From the NCBI GenBank assembly GCA_031287845.1, contig JAITSI010000056.1, positions 1-29,241 of the forward strand: DNA of 29,241 nucleotides, given 5' to 3'. Positions 1 through 8,683 of the stretch are shown in pieces. Within the stretch, counting starts at the first letter, position 1. The number at the start of each line of letters is the position of its first letter. Source of the DNA: Puniceicoccales bacterium (GTDB taxonomy: Bacteria > Verrucomicrobiota > Verrucomicrobiia > Opitutales > JAIRLM01). The position numbers and the translations under genes were made by a program. The notes under the pieces were generated by a model. That model saw only the letters and a program-made list of their open reading frames with translations. It was not told the origin of the DNA and searched no databases.

Positions 1-24
1 GGCCCCGGCGGAGGGAAAAAAACA

Positions 25-53
25 TTGACTGGCCGGTTCCTCCGGGCTGACTC
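25..53 (+). promoter_or_regulatory. possible valS promoter
   Basis: A TTGACT −35-like hexamer at 25–30 is followed after 17 bases by TGACTC at 48–53, a poor −10 match. It lies about 20 bases before the valS GTG. The −35 is one base from consensus. The weak −10 makes this tentative. Confidence 0.25.
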
Positions 54-73
54 GCCGGCGAAGGGTCCGGCGC

Positions 74-2770
74 GTGGAAAAGGTTTTTGAGTTTCGTCCG
101 GCGGAGGAGCGGCTCTACGCGGAGTGGCTGGCGGAGGATGCCTTTGTCCCGGACTGGTCGGCGCTGGGCCCCGGCTATGCCGTCCTCATGCCGCCCCCCA
201 ACGTGACCGGCGTGCTCCACGTGGGACACCTGCTCAACGGGACGCTGCAGGACGTGCTCGTCCGCCGGGCCTGGCAGGAGGGCCGCTGCGTGCTCTGGCA
301 GCCGGGAACGGACCACGCGGGCATCTCGCTCCAGGTGCGCGTGGAGCGGGAGCTGGCGGCGCAGGGCGTGGATCCGCGCTCCCTTTCCCGGGAGGAGTTC
401 TTGGCCCACGCGGAGCGCTGGCGGGATGGGCACGGGGACCGCATCCTGCACCAGATGAGAAAATTGGGCATTTGCTGCGACCTCTCCCGGCGGGTGCACA
501 CCCTGGATCCTGCCTACTCCCGCACCGTGCTCCACGCCTTCGTGGAGCTGTACCGGCGGGGCTACGTCTACCGGGGCCGGCGCATGGTGAACTGGTGCCC
601 CGTGACCCGCACGGCGATCAGCGACGAGGAGGTCATTCCCCAGCGGCGGCGGGGCAAGCTCTACCGGGTGCGCTACGCCCTGGTGGACGACCCCGACAGC
701 TCCATTGTGGTGGCCACGACCCGGCCGGAGACCATTCCCGGGGACGTTGCCGTTGCCGTCCACCCCTCCGACGGCCGCTACCGGGACCTGGTGGGCAAAT
801 TTTGCCGTCGGCCCTTCCCCGAGGCCCCCATCCCCATCATCGCCGACGGGGCCGTGGACCCGGACTTCGGCACCGGCGCGCTGAAAATTACCCCGGCCCA
901 CGCCGCGGTGGACTTTGCCGTGGGCCAGCGGCACGGGTTGCCATTGCGCGAGGTGATCGGAGCCGACGGCCGCATGGGGATCCTGGCCGGGAGGGAGCTG
1001 GCCGCGTTGACCCGGGAGGAGGCGCGGGAGCGGGCGCTGCAGCTGCTCCGGGAGCGGGGCCTGCTGCTGGGGGAGGAGGAGCACCTGCACAGCGTCGGCA
1101 TCTCCGAGCGCTCCGGCGTCCCCGTCGAGCCCCGTCTGTCCGTGCAGTGGTTCCTGCGCTATCCGCGGGTACGGGAGGCGGCGCTGGCCGTTACGGAGGG
1201 CCTTTTGCGCTTTTTCCCCGGCCACTGGGAGAAGACCTACCTGCACTGGCTGGACCACATCCAGGACTGGTGCATCAGCCGCCAGCTGCGCTGGGGCCAC
1301 CGCATCCCCGTCTGGTACCGGAAGGGGGCGGACCGGGACGCCGCCGATGGCCGGCACGTGGCCCTGGATCCCCCGGCGGACGGGGAAAACTGGGAACGGG
1401 AGGAGGACGTGCTGGACACGTGGTTTTCTTCGGCGCTCTGGCCCCTGGGCACCCTGGGCTGGCCGGATGCCAAGGCCATGGTGGGCAATGGCTTTGACCG
1501 CTTCTACCCCACCGCTGCCCTGGTCACGGGCCCGGATATCATTTTTTTCTGGGTGGCTCGCATGGTCATCCTTTCCCTGGAGTTTTTGCCCGGCGACGGC
1601 TCTCCCGCGTCGCTGCGCCGCCGCATCCCCTTCCGCCATGTGCACTTTACCGGCATCATCCGCGACGGCCGGGGGAGGAAAATGTCCAAAAGCCTGGGAA
1701 ATTCTCCGGAGCCGCTGGACCTCATCGGCCGCCACGGGGCCGACGGGGTGCGTTTCGGCCTGATTTCCTCCGCCGTTCCCGGCCAGGACGTGCAGTTCAG
1801 CGAGGAGCGGCTGGCCCAGGGGCGTCACTTCTGCACCAAGCTCTGGAATGCCTGCCGGCTGCGGCTTCTCCAGGAGGGGGAGCCGGGCTGCGACCGGAGC
1901 AGCTGGCGGGCCATCGGGGATCGGCTCTGCGCCGGGGAGCTGGACTCCATTGACCGGGACATTTTATTTCGGTCGCTGGAGGAGCGCCGGCGCTGGGACC
2001 GTGCCCTGGCGGCCTACGAATTCCAGCCGGCCCTGCTGCGCCTGGAGCGCTTTTTCCGCGACGACTACTGCGACTGGTACGTGGAGGTCTGCAAGGTTCG
2101 CCTGCGGCGGGAAGCCGCCGGCCGTTCCTTCCTGGCCGTGCAGGACTTTTTGCTGCGCCACCTGCTGCAGATGCTCTCTCCGACCATTCCCTTCGTGGCC
2201 CAGGAGCTGTGGCGCTGCCTGCGCCTGGGCGGGGATGGGGAATTGCTTCAAAAGGTTCTCCTGGAGCCGGCGGAGGCCCTGGAACGGCTCCTGGCCGGGC
2301 GGGGCATTGCCTTCGACGGGGAGGACCGGCGCCGCAGCGGCGCGCTGCGGGCCGTGCTGGGGGCCATTCGAGCCCTGCGGGCGGAGGTGGGGGGTTCCGG
2401 TCCCGTCTACTGCCTGCCCGGGGTCCGCTGGGAGGAGGGCTCCCGCGAGCTTTTGGCAGACTTGCTGGGCTGTGGAGACTTTTTGCCCCTGGCGGCGGCC
2501 GGGGACCGGCCGCTTGCCGTGACGGCCTGGGGAACGTTTGCCGTGGACCGGGACGGCGGCGGCCGGGATCGGCTCTGGGCGGAGAGGGAACGGCTGCGGG
2601 GGCACGTGGAGGCCAGCCGGGCCCGGCTGGCCGAGGGTTCCGCCTTCCTGGCCCGGGCACCGGCGCCGGTGGTGGAGGGCGCGCGGGCCCTGCTGGAAAA
2701 AAATTTGGCACGGCTCGGCCAGCTGGACGATCTGCTGGCCCAGGGGGGCGGGGGAGGGAAATTGCCCTGA
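74..2770 (+). CDS. valS: valine--tRNA ligase
   Basis: Cytoplasmic class I aminoacyl-tRNA synthetase that charges tRNA-Val with valine and edits misactivated threonine. The 898-residue length is normal for the family. The nucleotide-binding HIGH motif appears as HVGH at residues 49–52 within PPPNVTGVLHVGH, followed by GTDHAGIS, the usual ValRS block. The KMSKS loop is intact (residues 536–540). The editing domain lies between them, and the last ~65 residues form the charged helical tRNA-binding arm typical of ValRS and absent from IleRS/LeuRS. I chose the GTG at 74 because the family N-terminus begins just there and AAGGG lies about eight bases upstream. It is followed by rpsO after a 159-base gap, so the two may share a transcript. 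The window also holds a tRNA-Val with anticodon UAC, one of its substrates. Identification is secure; the exact start is less so. Confidence 0.97.
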   Translation: MEKVFEFRPAEERLYAEWLAEDAFVPDWSALGPGYAVLMPPPNVTGVLHVGHLLNGTLQDVLVRRAWQEGRCVLWQPGTDHAGISLQVRVERELAAQGVDPRSLSREEFLAHAERWRDGHGDRILHQMRKLGICCDLSRRVHTLDPAYSRTVLHAFVELYRRGYVYRGRRMVNWCPVTRTAISDEEVIPQRRRGKLYRVRYALVDDPDSSIVVATTRPETIPGDVAVAVHPSDGRYRDLVGKFCRRPFPEAPIPIIADGAVDPDFGTGALKITPAHAAVDFAVGQRHGLPLREVIGADGRMGILAGRELAALTREEARERALQLLRERGLLLGEEEHLHSVGISERSGVPVEPRLSVQWFLRYPRVREAALAVTEGLLRFFPGHWEKTYLHWLDHIQDWCISRQLRWGHRIPVWYRKGADRDAADGRHVALDPPADGENWEREEDVLDTWFSSALWPLGTLGWPDAKAMVGNGFDRFYPTAALVTGPDIIFFWVARMVILSLEFLPGDGSPASLRRRIPFRHVHFTGIIRDGRGRKMSKSLGNSPEPLDLIGRHGADGVRFGLISSAVPGQDVQFSEERLAQGRHFCTKLWNACRLRLLQEGEPGCDRSSWRAIGDRLCAGELDSIDRDILFRSLEERRRWDRALAAYEFQPALLRLERFFRDDYCDWYVEVCKVRLRREAAGRSFLAVQDFLLRHLLQMLSPTIPFVAQELWRCLRLGGDGELLQKVLLEPAEALERLLAGRGIAFDGEDRRRSGALRAVLGAIRALRAEVGGSGPVYCLPGVRWEEGSRELLADLLGCGDFLPLAAAGDRPLAVTAWGTFAVDRDGGGRDRLWAERERLRGHVEASRARLAEGSAFLARAPAPVVEGARALLEKNLARLGQLDDLLAQGGGGGKLP

Positions 2771-2929
2771 GCTGCTATTTTTTGCTTGCAAAGCGGGTTG
2801 GTTCCTCTGGATTGGCCCGGCGCAAGGGCGTAAGCCCCGTGGGTCTCGCCCCTGGCGAGTGGAGCGGAATTTCGGCGCTGCTGGAGTTCGGGTGCGTGCA
2901 CCCCAAAGCCCGCGCAGGGAAGCATCGCC
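2771..2929 (+). promoter_or_regulatory. rpsO leader with two hairpins (possible S15 autoregulatory RNA)
   Basis: The 159-base gap before rpsO holds two clean stem-loops: CTCGCC/GGCGAG at 2845–2859 with a 3-base loop, and GGGTGC/GCACCC at 2890–2903. An AGGGA Shine-Dalgarno-like stretch follows directly before the rpsO ATG. S15 is known to repress its own translation through structured leaders that differ in shape between phyla. The hairpins are visible; regulation by S15 is inference. Confidence 0.35.
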
Positions 2930-3193
2930 ATGGCTGTCTTTGATAAAGGTTCGATCATCTCCACGTTTCGGCTCAGCGAGCGGGATACCGGTTCCTGCGA
3001 GGTGCAGATTGCCCTGCTCTCTGCCCGCATACAGCAGCTGACCGGCCACCTGCGCACGCATCGGAAGGATTTTCATTCCCGCCGCGGCCTCATCGCCATG
3101 GCCAATCGCCGGCGCAGGCTGCTTGCCTACGTGAAACAGAAGGATGTGGAGCGCTATGCGGCACTGGTCCGCACCCTGGGCCTGCGGAAGTAG
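2930..3193 (+). CDS. rpsO: 30S ribosomal protein S15
   Basis: Primary 16S rRNA-binding protein of the small-subunit platform. At 87 residues it has the standard length. The family signature is present: an acidic dipeptide before the conserved TGSCEVQIALLSARI block, then LTGHLRTHRKDFHSRRGL (the rRNA three-way-junction binding helix and loop), and a basic C-terminal helix ending in LGLRK. The ATG at 2930 is preceded by GCAGGGA at suitable spacing. It sits 65 bases upstream of pnp, the classic rpsO–pnp pairing found across bacteria. In E. coli the intergenic region is where the transcript is processed to start pnp mRNA decay; nothing in this short gap shows that directly. Confidence 0.97.
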   Translation: MAVFDKGSIISTFRLSERDTGSCEVQIALLSARIQQLTGHLRTHRKDFHSRRGLIAMANRRRRLLAYVKQKDVERYAALVRTLGLRK

Positions 3194-3258
3194 TAGAGGT
3201 TTGGAAAAGGATTGGGATTGTCGGGGACCGGGCTTCCGGGAAGGGATCGGGGGATAGG

Positions 3259-5628
3259 ATGGAGAACGAGGAACAGGGGCCGGCGTCGGTGCAGGCGTGC
3301 GGGGAAAGCGTTGAGGAGCTGGGAATTGTCATTTCCGCCGGAAATTTGGCCAAGCAGGCCGGCGGCGCGGTGACGATCCAGCTGGGGGAGACGGTGGTTT
3401 TCGTGGCGGTGACGGCCGCCGCCGAGGCGGACGGGGGGAAGGACTATTTTCCCCTCAGCGTGGAGTATAGGGAAAAATTTTGCGCCGCGGGCCGCTTCCC
3501 CGGCGGCTACGTGAAGCGGGAAGGCCGGCCATCGGAGAAGGAGGTCCTGGCTGCCCGGCTCTGCGACCGGCCCCTGCGGCCCCTGTTCCCGGACGGCTTT
3601 TTGAACGAGGTCCAGGTGGTTGGCATGCTGCTGGCGGCGGACCTGCAGAACGAGCCGGACGTGCTGCTGGTGAACGGGGCTTCGGCCGCCCTGCTCTGCT
3701 CCGACATCCCCTGGAATGGGCCCATCGGCTGCGTGCGCATCGGCGAAGTGGAGGGCAACCTCGTTGTCAATCCCAGCAACGGCCAGCTCTACGAGTCCAA
3801 TTTGGACCTGCTCTACGTGGGCAACGGCCAGGACATGCTCATGGTGGAGGGCAGCGCGGATCAGATTTCCGAAAAGCGTTTTCTAGAGGCCCTGGAGCTC
3901 GCCCAGCGCTCCATCCAGCCGCTCCTCGCGGCGCAGCGGCGCCTGGCCGAGAAGGTGGGCCGGGCCAAGCGTCCCTTTCCCCTGGCCGGTCTCTGCCCCG
4001 GCGCCCTTTCCCTGTGCCGGGAGCGCTTTGCCGCTGCCATCGGCGAGGCATTTTCCAACGGCGACAAGAGGGAGCAGGAGTGGCGCCTGGCGGAGCTGGG
4101 GGCGGAGTTCCTTGCCCTGGCCGAGGTCCGGGCGAAGGAGGAAGGGAAAGTCTGCGATAAAAATTCGCTGCGGCGCGTGTTCGACGCCGTCCAGCGGGAA
4201 ATCTACCGGAAGCGCATCCTGGAGAATGGCCTGCGCTCGGACGGGCGGCCCTGGGACGGGATCCGGCCCATCGTCTGCAGGACCGGCTTTCTGCCGCGGG
4301 TCCACGGCGTGTCCCTGTTCCAGCGGGGCGAGACCCAGGCTCTGGTTTCCACCACCCTCGGCACCAGCCGCGATGCCCAGTCCCTGGACGGCATCACGGG
4401 CGGGGTGAACGAAAAGTCATTCATTCTCCACTACAATTTCCCCCCATTTTCCGTGGGCGAGACCGGCCGCTTCGGCAACGCGGGCCGGCGGGAAATTGGC
4501 CACGGCGCCCTCGCCGAGCGGTCTCTGCTGCCCATCATTCCCGACGCGGAGGCCTTTCCCTACTCCCTGCGCCTGGTGTCGGAGGTGCTGGAATCCAACG
4601 GCTCCTCCTCCATGGCGACGGTCTGCGGCGGGACCCTGGCGCTGATGGACGCGGGGGTGCCCATCCTGGCCCCGGTTGCCGGCATCTCCGTTGGCCTGGT
4701 CACGGAGACGGATGCGTCCGGCGCCATCGGCAAATACGCGCTGCTCACGGACATCCTGGGATCTGAGGACCACTTCGGGGACATGGATTTCAAAATCGCC
4801 GGCACCGCCGAGGGCATCACCGGCTTTCAGCTGGACCTAAAAATTCCGGGCCTGCCCCTTTCCCTGGTACGGGAAACCGTAGTCCGCAGCGGTGAAGCGC
4901 GGAGAAAAATTTTGCAAATCATGGAAGAGGAACTGCCCAATTCACGGCCGAAACTGCGCACCCACGCACCACGGATGAAAACAACCCACATCCCCCCCGA
5001 CAAGATCGGGGCCCTCATCGGTCCAGGCGGCAAGAACATCCGCCGCATCTGCGACAGCACGGGGGCCCAGATCAATGTGGACGAGGATAACAGCGGCAAG
5101 GTGATGATCTTCGCCAGCTCCCAGGAAGCATTGGATGCGGCCCTGCGCGAGGTGGAGATGCTGAGCTGCGAAATTGAGGTGGGGAAGACCTACCGCGGCG
5201 TCGTGCGCGGCATCAAAGAGTTCGGCGCCTTCGTCGAGTGCCTGCCCGGAAAGGAAGGCCTGGTGCACATCTCCGAGCTGGACAGCGGCCGCGTGGAAAG
5301 GACCGAGGACGTGTGCCGCGTTGGCGACGAGATGATCGTCCGCTGCGTCGGCGTGGACGACAAGGGCCGGGTAAAGCTGAGCCGGCGGGCGGCCATCTGC
5401 GATGCGCGGGGGGTTGCCTATGAGCCCCATGCCGGTGGCCGGGAGCGGAGCGATGGCGGCGGTGGCGGCGGCGGTGGTCGCAGGGATTTCGGCCGCGACG
5501 ATGATCGGCGCCGGCCCTTCTTTCCGGATCGGGGTGGCGGTGGCGGCGGTGGCCGTCGCCCTGGCGGCGGTGGCGGCGGCCGGCCGGACTTCCGTGGCCG
5601 GGATCGCGGGGACCGGGAACGCTACTAG
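3259..5628 (+). CDS. pnp: polyribonucleotide nucleotidyltransferase (PNPase) with RGG-like tail
   Basis: Phosphorolytic 3'-5' exoribonuclease, a trimer in the cytoplasm that degrades mRNA and can add tails. The 789 residues contain two RNase PH-like cores. The first has GRFPGGYVKREGRPSEKE and DRPLRPLFP. The second has RSDGRPWDGIRPI and the active-site block DILGSEDHFGDMDF, where D498 and D504 match the catalytic aspartates of E. coli PNPase. A KH domain follows (about 575–640, GPGG loop), then an S1 domain (about 641–712). The final ~65 residues are not part of the usual fold: runs of glycine broken by RR, RPD and RGRDRGDR, an RGG-like low-complexity tail encoded by GGC/GGT runs. The tail probably adds RNA binding or partner contacts (inference). 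The ATG at 3259 follows a purine-rich GGGGATAGG. fabD begins 6 bases after the stop. Confidence 0.97.
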   Translation: MENEEQGPASVQACGESVEELGIVISAGNLAKQAGGAVTIQLGETVVFVAVTAAAEADGGKDYFPLSVEYREKFCAAGRFPGGYVKREGRPSEKEVLAARLCDRPLRPLFPDGFLNEVQVVGMLLAADLQNEPDVLLVNGASAALLCSDIPWNGPIGCVRIGEVEGNLVVNPSNGQLYESNLDLLYVGNGQDMLMVEGSADQISEKRFLEALELAQRSIQPLLAAQRRLAEKVGRAKRPFPLAGLCPGALSLCRERFAAAIGEAFSNGDKREQEWRLAELGAEFLALAEVRAKEEGKVCDKNSLRRVFDAVQREIYRKRILENGLRSDGRPWDGIRPIVCRTGFLPRVHGVSLFQRGETQALVSTTLGTSRDAQSLDGITGGVNEKSFILHYNFPPFSVGETGRFGNAGRREIGHGALAERSLLPIIPDAEAFPYSLRLVSEVLESNGSSSMATVCGGTLALMDAGVPILAPVAGISVGLVTETDASGAIGKYALLTDILGSEDHFGDMDFKIAGTAEGITGFQLDLKIPGLPLSLVRETVVRSGEARRKILQIMEEELPNSRPKLRTHAPRMKTTHIPPDKIGALIGPGGKNIRRICDSTGAQINVDEDNSGKVMIFASSQEALDAALREVEMLSCEIEVGKTYRGVVRGIKEFGAFVECLPGKEGLVHISELDSGRVERTEDVCRVGDEMIVRCVGVDDKGRVKLSRRAAICDARGVAYEPHAGGRERSDGGGGGGGGRRDFGRDDDRRRPFFPDRGGGGGGGRRPGGGGGGRPDFRGRDRGDRERY

Positions 5629-5634
5629 GTCGCC

Positions 5635-6558
5635 ATGGGCCAGGCGGCGCTGTTCAGTGGCCAGGGCGCGCAGCACGTGGGCATGGGCAGGAGCTACCTG
5701 GCCGCATCGGATGAGATGCGCGTTTGCTTCTCCCAGGCCGGCGAGCTGCTGGGGCTGGACCTGCAAAAGCTCTGCTGCGAAGGGCCGCTGGAGGAGTTGA
5801 CCCGGACGGAGGTTTGCCAGCCTGCCCTTTTTACCGTGGGCTACGGCATCTTCCTCACCCTGGAGCGGCGGGGCTTTTGGAGTGACCTGCGCGTTTGCCT
5901 GGGCCAGAGCCTGGGGGAGTGGACGGCCCTGGCTGCGGCGGGCGCGATTTCCTTTGCCCATGGCCTTTCCGCCGTGGCGTGGCGGGCGAGGTGCATGCAG
6001 GCGGCCTGCGATGCCGGTGGTGGGGCTATGGCTGCCCTGGTCGGCGGGGACCGGGAAAAGATTTTCCAGCTCTGCGAGGCCACGGGCACGGTGGTTTCCA
6101 ACTACAATGCCCCGGACCAGCTGGTACTTTCCGGCTCCGAGGCGGCCATTGCCGCTGCCCTGGAGCGCGTTGGGGAGTGCTCCGTGCGCCGGGCGATTCC
6201 GCTGGCCGTGGCGGGCGCCTATCACAGCCCGGCCATGGAGCCGGCGCGGCAAAATTTTATCGCCGCGCTGGAGAGCCTGCCCATCGCGCGGCCGCGCATT
6301 CCCGTGCTGTCCAACGTGACCGGCCGGGCCATGGAGGATCCCGAGGAAATTCGACGGCTACTGGCGGAGCAGATCGTGCGGCCGGTGCGCTGGGAGGATT
6401 GCCTGCGGACGGCGGAAAAGTTGGGGGCCACGCATTTCTACGAATGCGGCGCGGGGCGCGTCCTCGTTGGTCTGGCGCGGAAGACACTGCCCGGCGCCTG
6501 GGCCGGGGACGTGAACGACTACCCGGAGCCGCGCTTGGATTCCAGGGCCCAGCGGTAG
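5635..6558 (+). CDS. fabD: malonyl-CoA:ACP transacylase
   Basis: Moves malonyl from CoA to acyl carrier protein, supplying the extender unit for type II fatty-acid synthesis. It has 307 residues, normal for the family. The nucleophile is in GQSLGEW at Ser92, the same number as in E. coli FabD, with Q replacing the common H before the serine. The catalytic histidine is in GAYHSPAM (His197). The N-terminal FSGQGAQ oxyanion-hole motif and the SNVTG segment are also present. It begins 6 bases after pnp, so it is probably co-transcribed with it; there is no strong Shine-Dalgarno in the gap, so translational coupling is likely. Other fab genes are not in this window. Its last 13 codons overlap the 3' end of the convergent glgA. 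Confidence 0.95.
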   Translation: MGQAALFSGQGAQHVGMGRSYLAASDEMRVCFSQAGELLGLDLQKLCCEGPLEELTRTEVCQPALFTVGYGIFLTLERRGFWSDLRVCLGQSLGEWTALAAAGAISFAHGLSAVAWRARCMQAACDAGGGAMAALVGGDREKIFQLCEATGTVVSNYNAPDQLVLSGSEAAIAAALERVGECSVRRAIPLAVAGAYHSPAMEPARQNFIAALESLPIARPRIPVLSNVTGRAMEDPEEIRRLLAEQIVRPVRWEDCLRTAEKLGATHFYECGAGRVLVGLARKTLPGAWAGDVNDYPEPRLDSRAQR

Positions 6559-7985
6559 CAGTCCCGGTAGCGGGCGGCGGGCCTGGACCAGGAAAAATCC
6601 TGGCCCATGGCGCGGTGGACCATGGCGCGGAGGTGCCGGGGCCGGTCGTGGTAGCAGGCGCAGGCCCAGCCGATGGCGTCGGCGAGGGATTGGGGGGTGA
6701 GGTCGTGGAAGGTGAAGCCGGTGCCGGCTCCGGTTCGTTCGTCGTAGCACAGGACGCTGTCCCGCAGGCCGCCGGTGGAGCGCACGATGGGCAGGGTCCC
6801 GTAGCGCAGCGAGTAGAGCTGGTTCAGGCCGCAGGGCTCGAAGCGGCTGGGCATGAGGAAAAAATCTCCTGCTGCCTCCAGGAGATGGGCCTGGGCCTCG
6901 TCGTAGCCCACGGTGACGTGGAGCCGGTCCGGGAATTGTCTGGCAAGCTGGCGCAGCTGTTCTTCCAATTTCCGATCGCCGGAGCCGAGCAGGGCGACGC
7001 GGATGTCCACGGTGGCAAATAGCCGGGGCAAAATTTCCGCCAGCACGTCGAGGCCCTTCTGCTGGCAAAGCCGCGCGATGGCGGTGAAGAGCGGCCGGCC
7101 GTCGCCGCCGGCCGGGAAGTATTTTTGATAAAAACTCTTCTTGCAGAGCGCCTTTCCTGCCAATTGCCCCCGCGAGTAGTTGTGGGGAATGAGCGGATCC
7201 GTGGCCGGGTTCCACACATCTCCGTCGATGCCGTTTAAAATACCCATCAGGTCTCCGCTGCGGAAGCGGAGCACGTTCTGCAGGCCGCAGCCCAATTCCT
7301 CCGCTTGGATCTCCCCGGCGTAGCTGGGGCTCACCGTGGTCAGCTTGTTGGCGAAGTAGAGCCCTCCCTTGAGAAAGTTTACGCCCCCGCACGCCTCAAG
7401 CTGGTCCGGGCGGAACAGGGAGCGGGGCAGGCCGGCGAAGTCCAGGATGGAGCGGTCCGCGTAGCCCTGGTGGGACAGGTTGTGGACGGTGAGCACGCTG
7501 GCCGAGCGCCATAGCGGGCCCTGGCGGTCGCGGGTTTCCAGGAAAACGGGGACGAGGCCGGCCATCCAGTCGTGGCAGTGGAAGACGTCCGGGATCCACT
7601 GGATGAGCCCGGGCAGGTCCAGGGCGGCGCGGCAGAGCAGGGAAAAGCGCTCCGCATTGTCGGAAAAAGCCCGCCTTCCGTCGTCGTAGATGCGGTCGCG
7701 GCCGAAATAGCGCTGGTATTCGAGGAAATAGACGCGCAGGCCGCCGGGCTCGATGTGCTCGTGCACCCGTGCCCAGTGCACCGTGCCCAGGCGAATGGCG
7801 AGCGGGTAGGGCAGGGGGAACATCCTGCGCCGGTAGATTTCCTCCACGGAGCCGTAGAGGGGAAGCAGCAGCCGCACCTCATCGCCAGCCCTTTGCAGCT
7901 CCCGGGCCAGGGATGCCACCGCATCGGCCAGCCCGCCCGTTTTCGCGTAGGGGGCCGCCTCCGCCGTCACCATTAGGATTTTCAC
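6519..7985 (-). CDS. glgA: glycogen synthase (ADP-glucose type)
   Basis: Family GT5 enzyme that transfers glucose from ADP-glucose to the growing alpha-1,4 glucan. From the chosen GTG it is 488 residues, typical length. The N-terminus is MKILMVTAEAAPYAKTGGLADAV, with the KTGGL nucleotide-sugar motif at residues 15–19. The C-terminal half carries PSRFEPCGLNQLYSLRYG and VRSTGGLRDSV, the catalytic/ADP-glucose block. The frame stays open upstream, but that part overlaps the neighbouring beta-helix gene and is not conserved. The GTG at 7985 has GGGAG at good spacing and lies 2 bases after the preceding stop. It is last in a run of minus-strand genes. The branching enzyme and ADP-glucose pyrophosphorylase are not in this window. 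Its 3' end overlaps fabD by 40 bases. Confidence 0.95.
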   Translation of the reverse strand: MKILMVTAEAAPYAKTGGLADAVASLARELQRAGDEVRLLLPLYGSVEEIYRRRMFPLPYPLAIRLGTVHWARVHEHIEPGGLRVYFLEYQRYFGRDRIYDDGRRAFSDNAERFSLLCRAALDLPGLIQWIPDVFHCHDWMAGLVPVFLETRDRQGPLWRSASVLTVHNLSHQGYADRSILDFAGLPRSLFRPDQLEACGGVNFLKGGLYFANKLTTVSPSYAGEIQAEELGCGLQNVLRFRSGDLMGILNGIDGDVWNPATDPLIPHNYSRGQLAGKALCKKSFYQKYFPAGGDGRPLFTAIARLCQQKGLDVLAEILPRLFATVDIRVALLGSGDRKLEEQLRQLARQFPDRLHVTVGYDEAQAHLLEAAGDFFLMPSRFEPCGLNQLYSLRYGTLPIVRSTGGLRDSVLCYDERTGAGTGFTFHDLTPQSLADAIGWACACYHDRPRHLRAMVHRAMGQDFSWSRPAARYRDCYRWALESKRGSG

Positions 7986-7987
7986 GG

Positions 7988-8683
7988 TCACTCCCCCACG
8001 CCGTCCCGGGAAGTTGTCCCGTCGGGAAATTTCCGCAGGCGCAGGACCGGGCTCTTGGCCGGGACCGCCTCGCATTTCGCGGCCAGGTAGCCGGAAAAGG
8101 CAACGGTGGCATGGACCCAGGCCCTCTGCCCCAGCACCGTTCCCGGGTGGAGGACGGCGTTGCAACCCACCTGGGCGTCGTCGCCGAGGAAGGATCCGCA
8201 CTTGCGCAGCTCCGTTGGCTCGGGACCGTCCGGACCCTGGAAGCGGACATTTTCTCCATCCAGCCGCAGGTTGGCCAGCACTGCCCCCGCCCCGAGGTGG
8301 GCGCCGCGGCCGAGGATGGAGTCGCCCACGTAGTTCCTATGGGCCACCGTTGCCCCGTCCAGGAGGAGTGAGTTTTTGACCTCGCAGCCGTGGCCGATGG
8401 TGCAGTAGTTCCCGCAGATGACGTTCTCCCGCACGAATGCGCCGGGGCCGATGCGGCAACCGGGGCCGATGAGGGCCGGTCCGGCGATGCGGGCAGAGGG
8501 ATCCACCTGGGCCGAGTGGTGGACGAAAAGCATTTCCGTGTCGGAGAGACCAAGGGAATTTTCCATCTCCCGCAGTGCCGCGGCGATGGAGGTGAGCCAG
8601 GTCCAGGGGCAAAGGGTGCTGGGAAAGTGGGGCCGCAGGTCCTCCAGGCTGCCCAGGGAGGGAAAAAGCAGGTCCGAGTTCAT
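7988..8683 (-). CDS. left-handed beta-helix (hexapeptide) transferase, GlmU C-terminal-like
   Basis: The 231-residue protein consists mainly of imperfect hexapeptide repeats (SARIAGPALIGPGCRIGPGA and following turns), which form a left-handed beta-helix. The block AHRNYVGDSILG followed by GAGAVLANLRLDG matches the acetyltransferase half of GlmU, including the histidine that acts as catalytic base there. The pyrophosphorylase half is absent, replaced by about 65 residues without recognisable motifs. A sugar-nucleotide or sugar-phosphate N-acyltransferase is the likely role; the substrate cannot be told from sequence. The ATG at 8683 overlaps the stop of the rodZ-like gene in an ATGA arrangement, and glgA starts 2 bases after its stop, so all three look translationally coupled. 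The frame is open further upstream, but that part is a shadow of the rodZ-like gene. Confidence 0.75.
   Translation of the reverse strand: MNSDLLFPSLGSLEDLRPHFPSTLCPWTWLTSIAAALREMENSLGLSDTEMLFVHHSAQVDPSARIAGPALIGPGCRIGPGAFVRENVICGNYCTIGHGCEVKNSLLLDGATVAHRNYVGDSILGRGAHLGAGAVLANLRLDGENVRFQGPDGPEPTELRKCGSFLGDDAQVGCNAVLHPGTVLGQRAWVHATVAFSGYLAAKCEAVPAKSPVLRLRKFPDGTTSRDGVGE

Noticed and set aside
4942..6252. Open frame (−) of 436 codons opposite pnp and fabD
   Set aside because: Antisense to two secure genes; the alanine-rich stretches are the complement of the pnp glycine tail.
7986..8201. Extended start for glgA upstream of 7985
   Set aside because: The extension overlaps the beta-helix gene in another frame and the family N-terminus begins exactly at the GTG at 7985.
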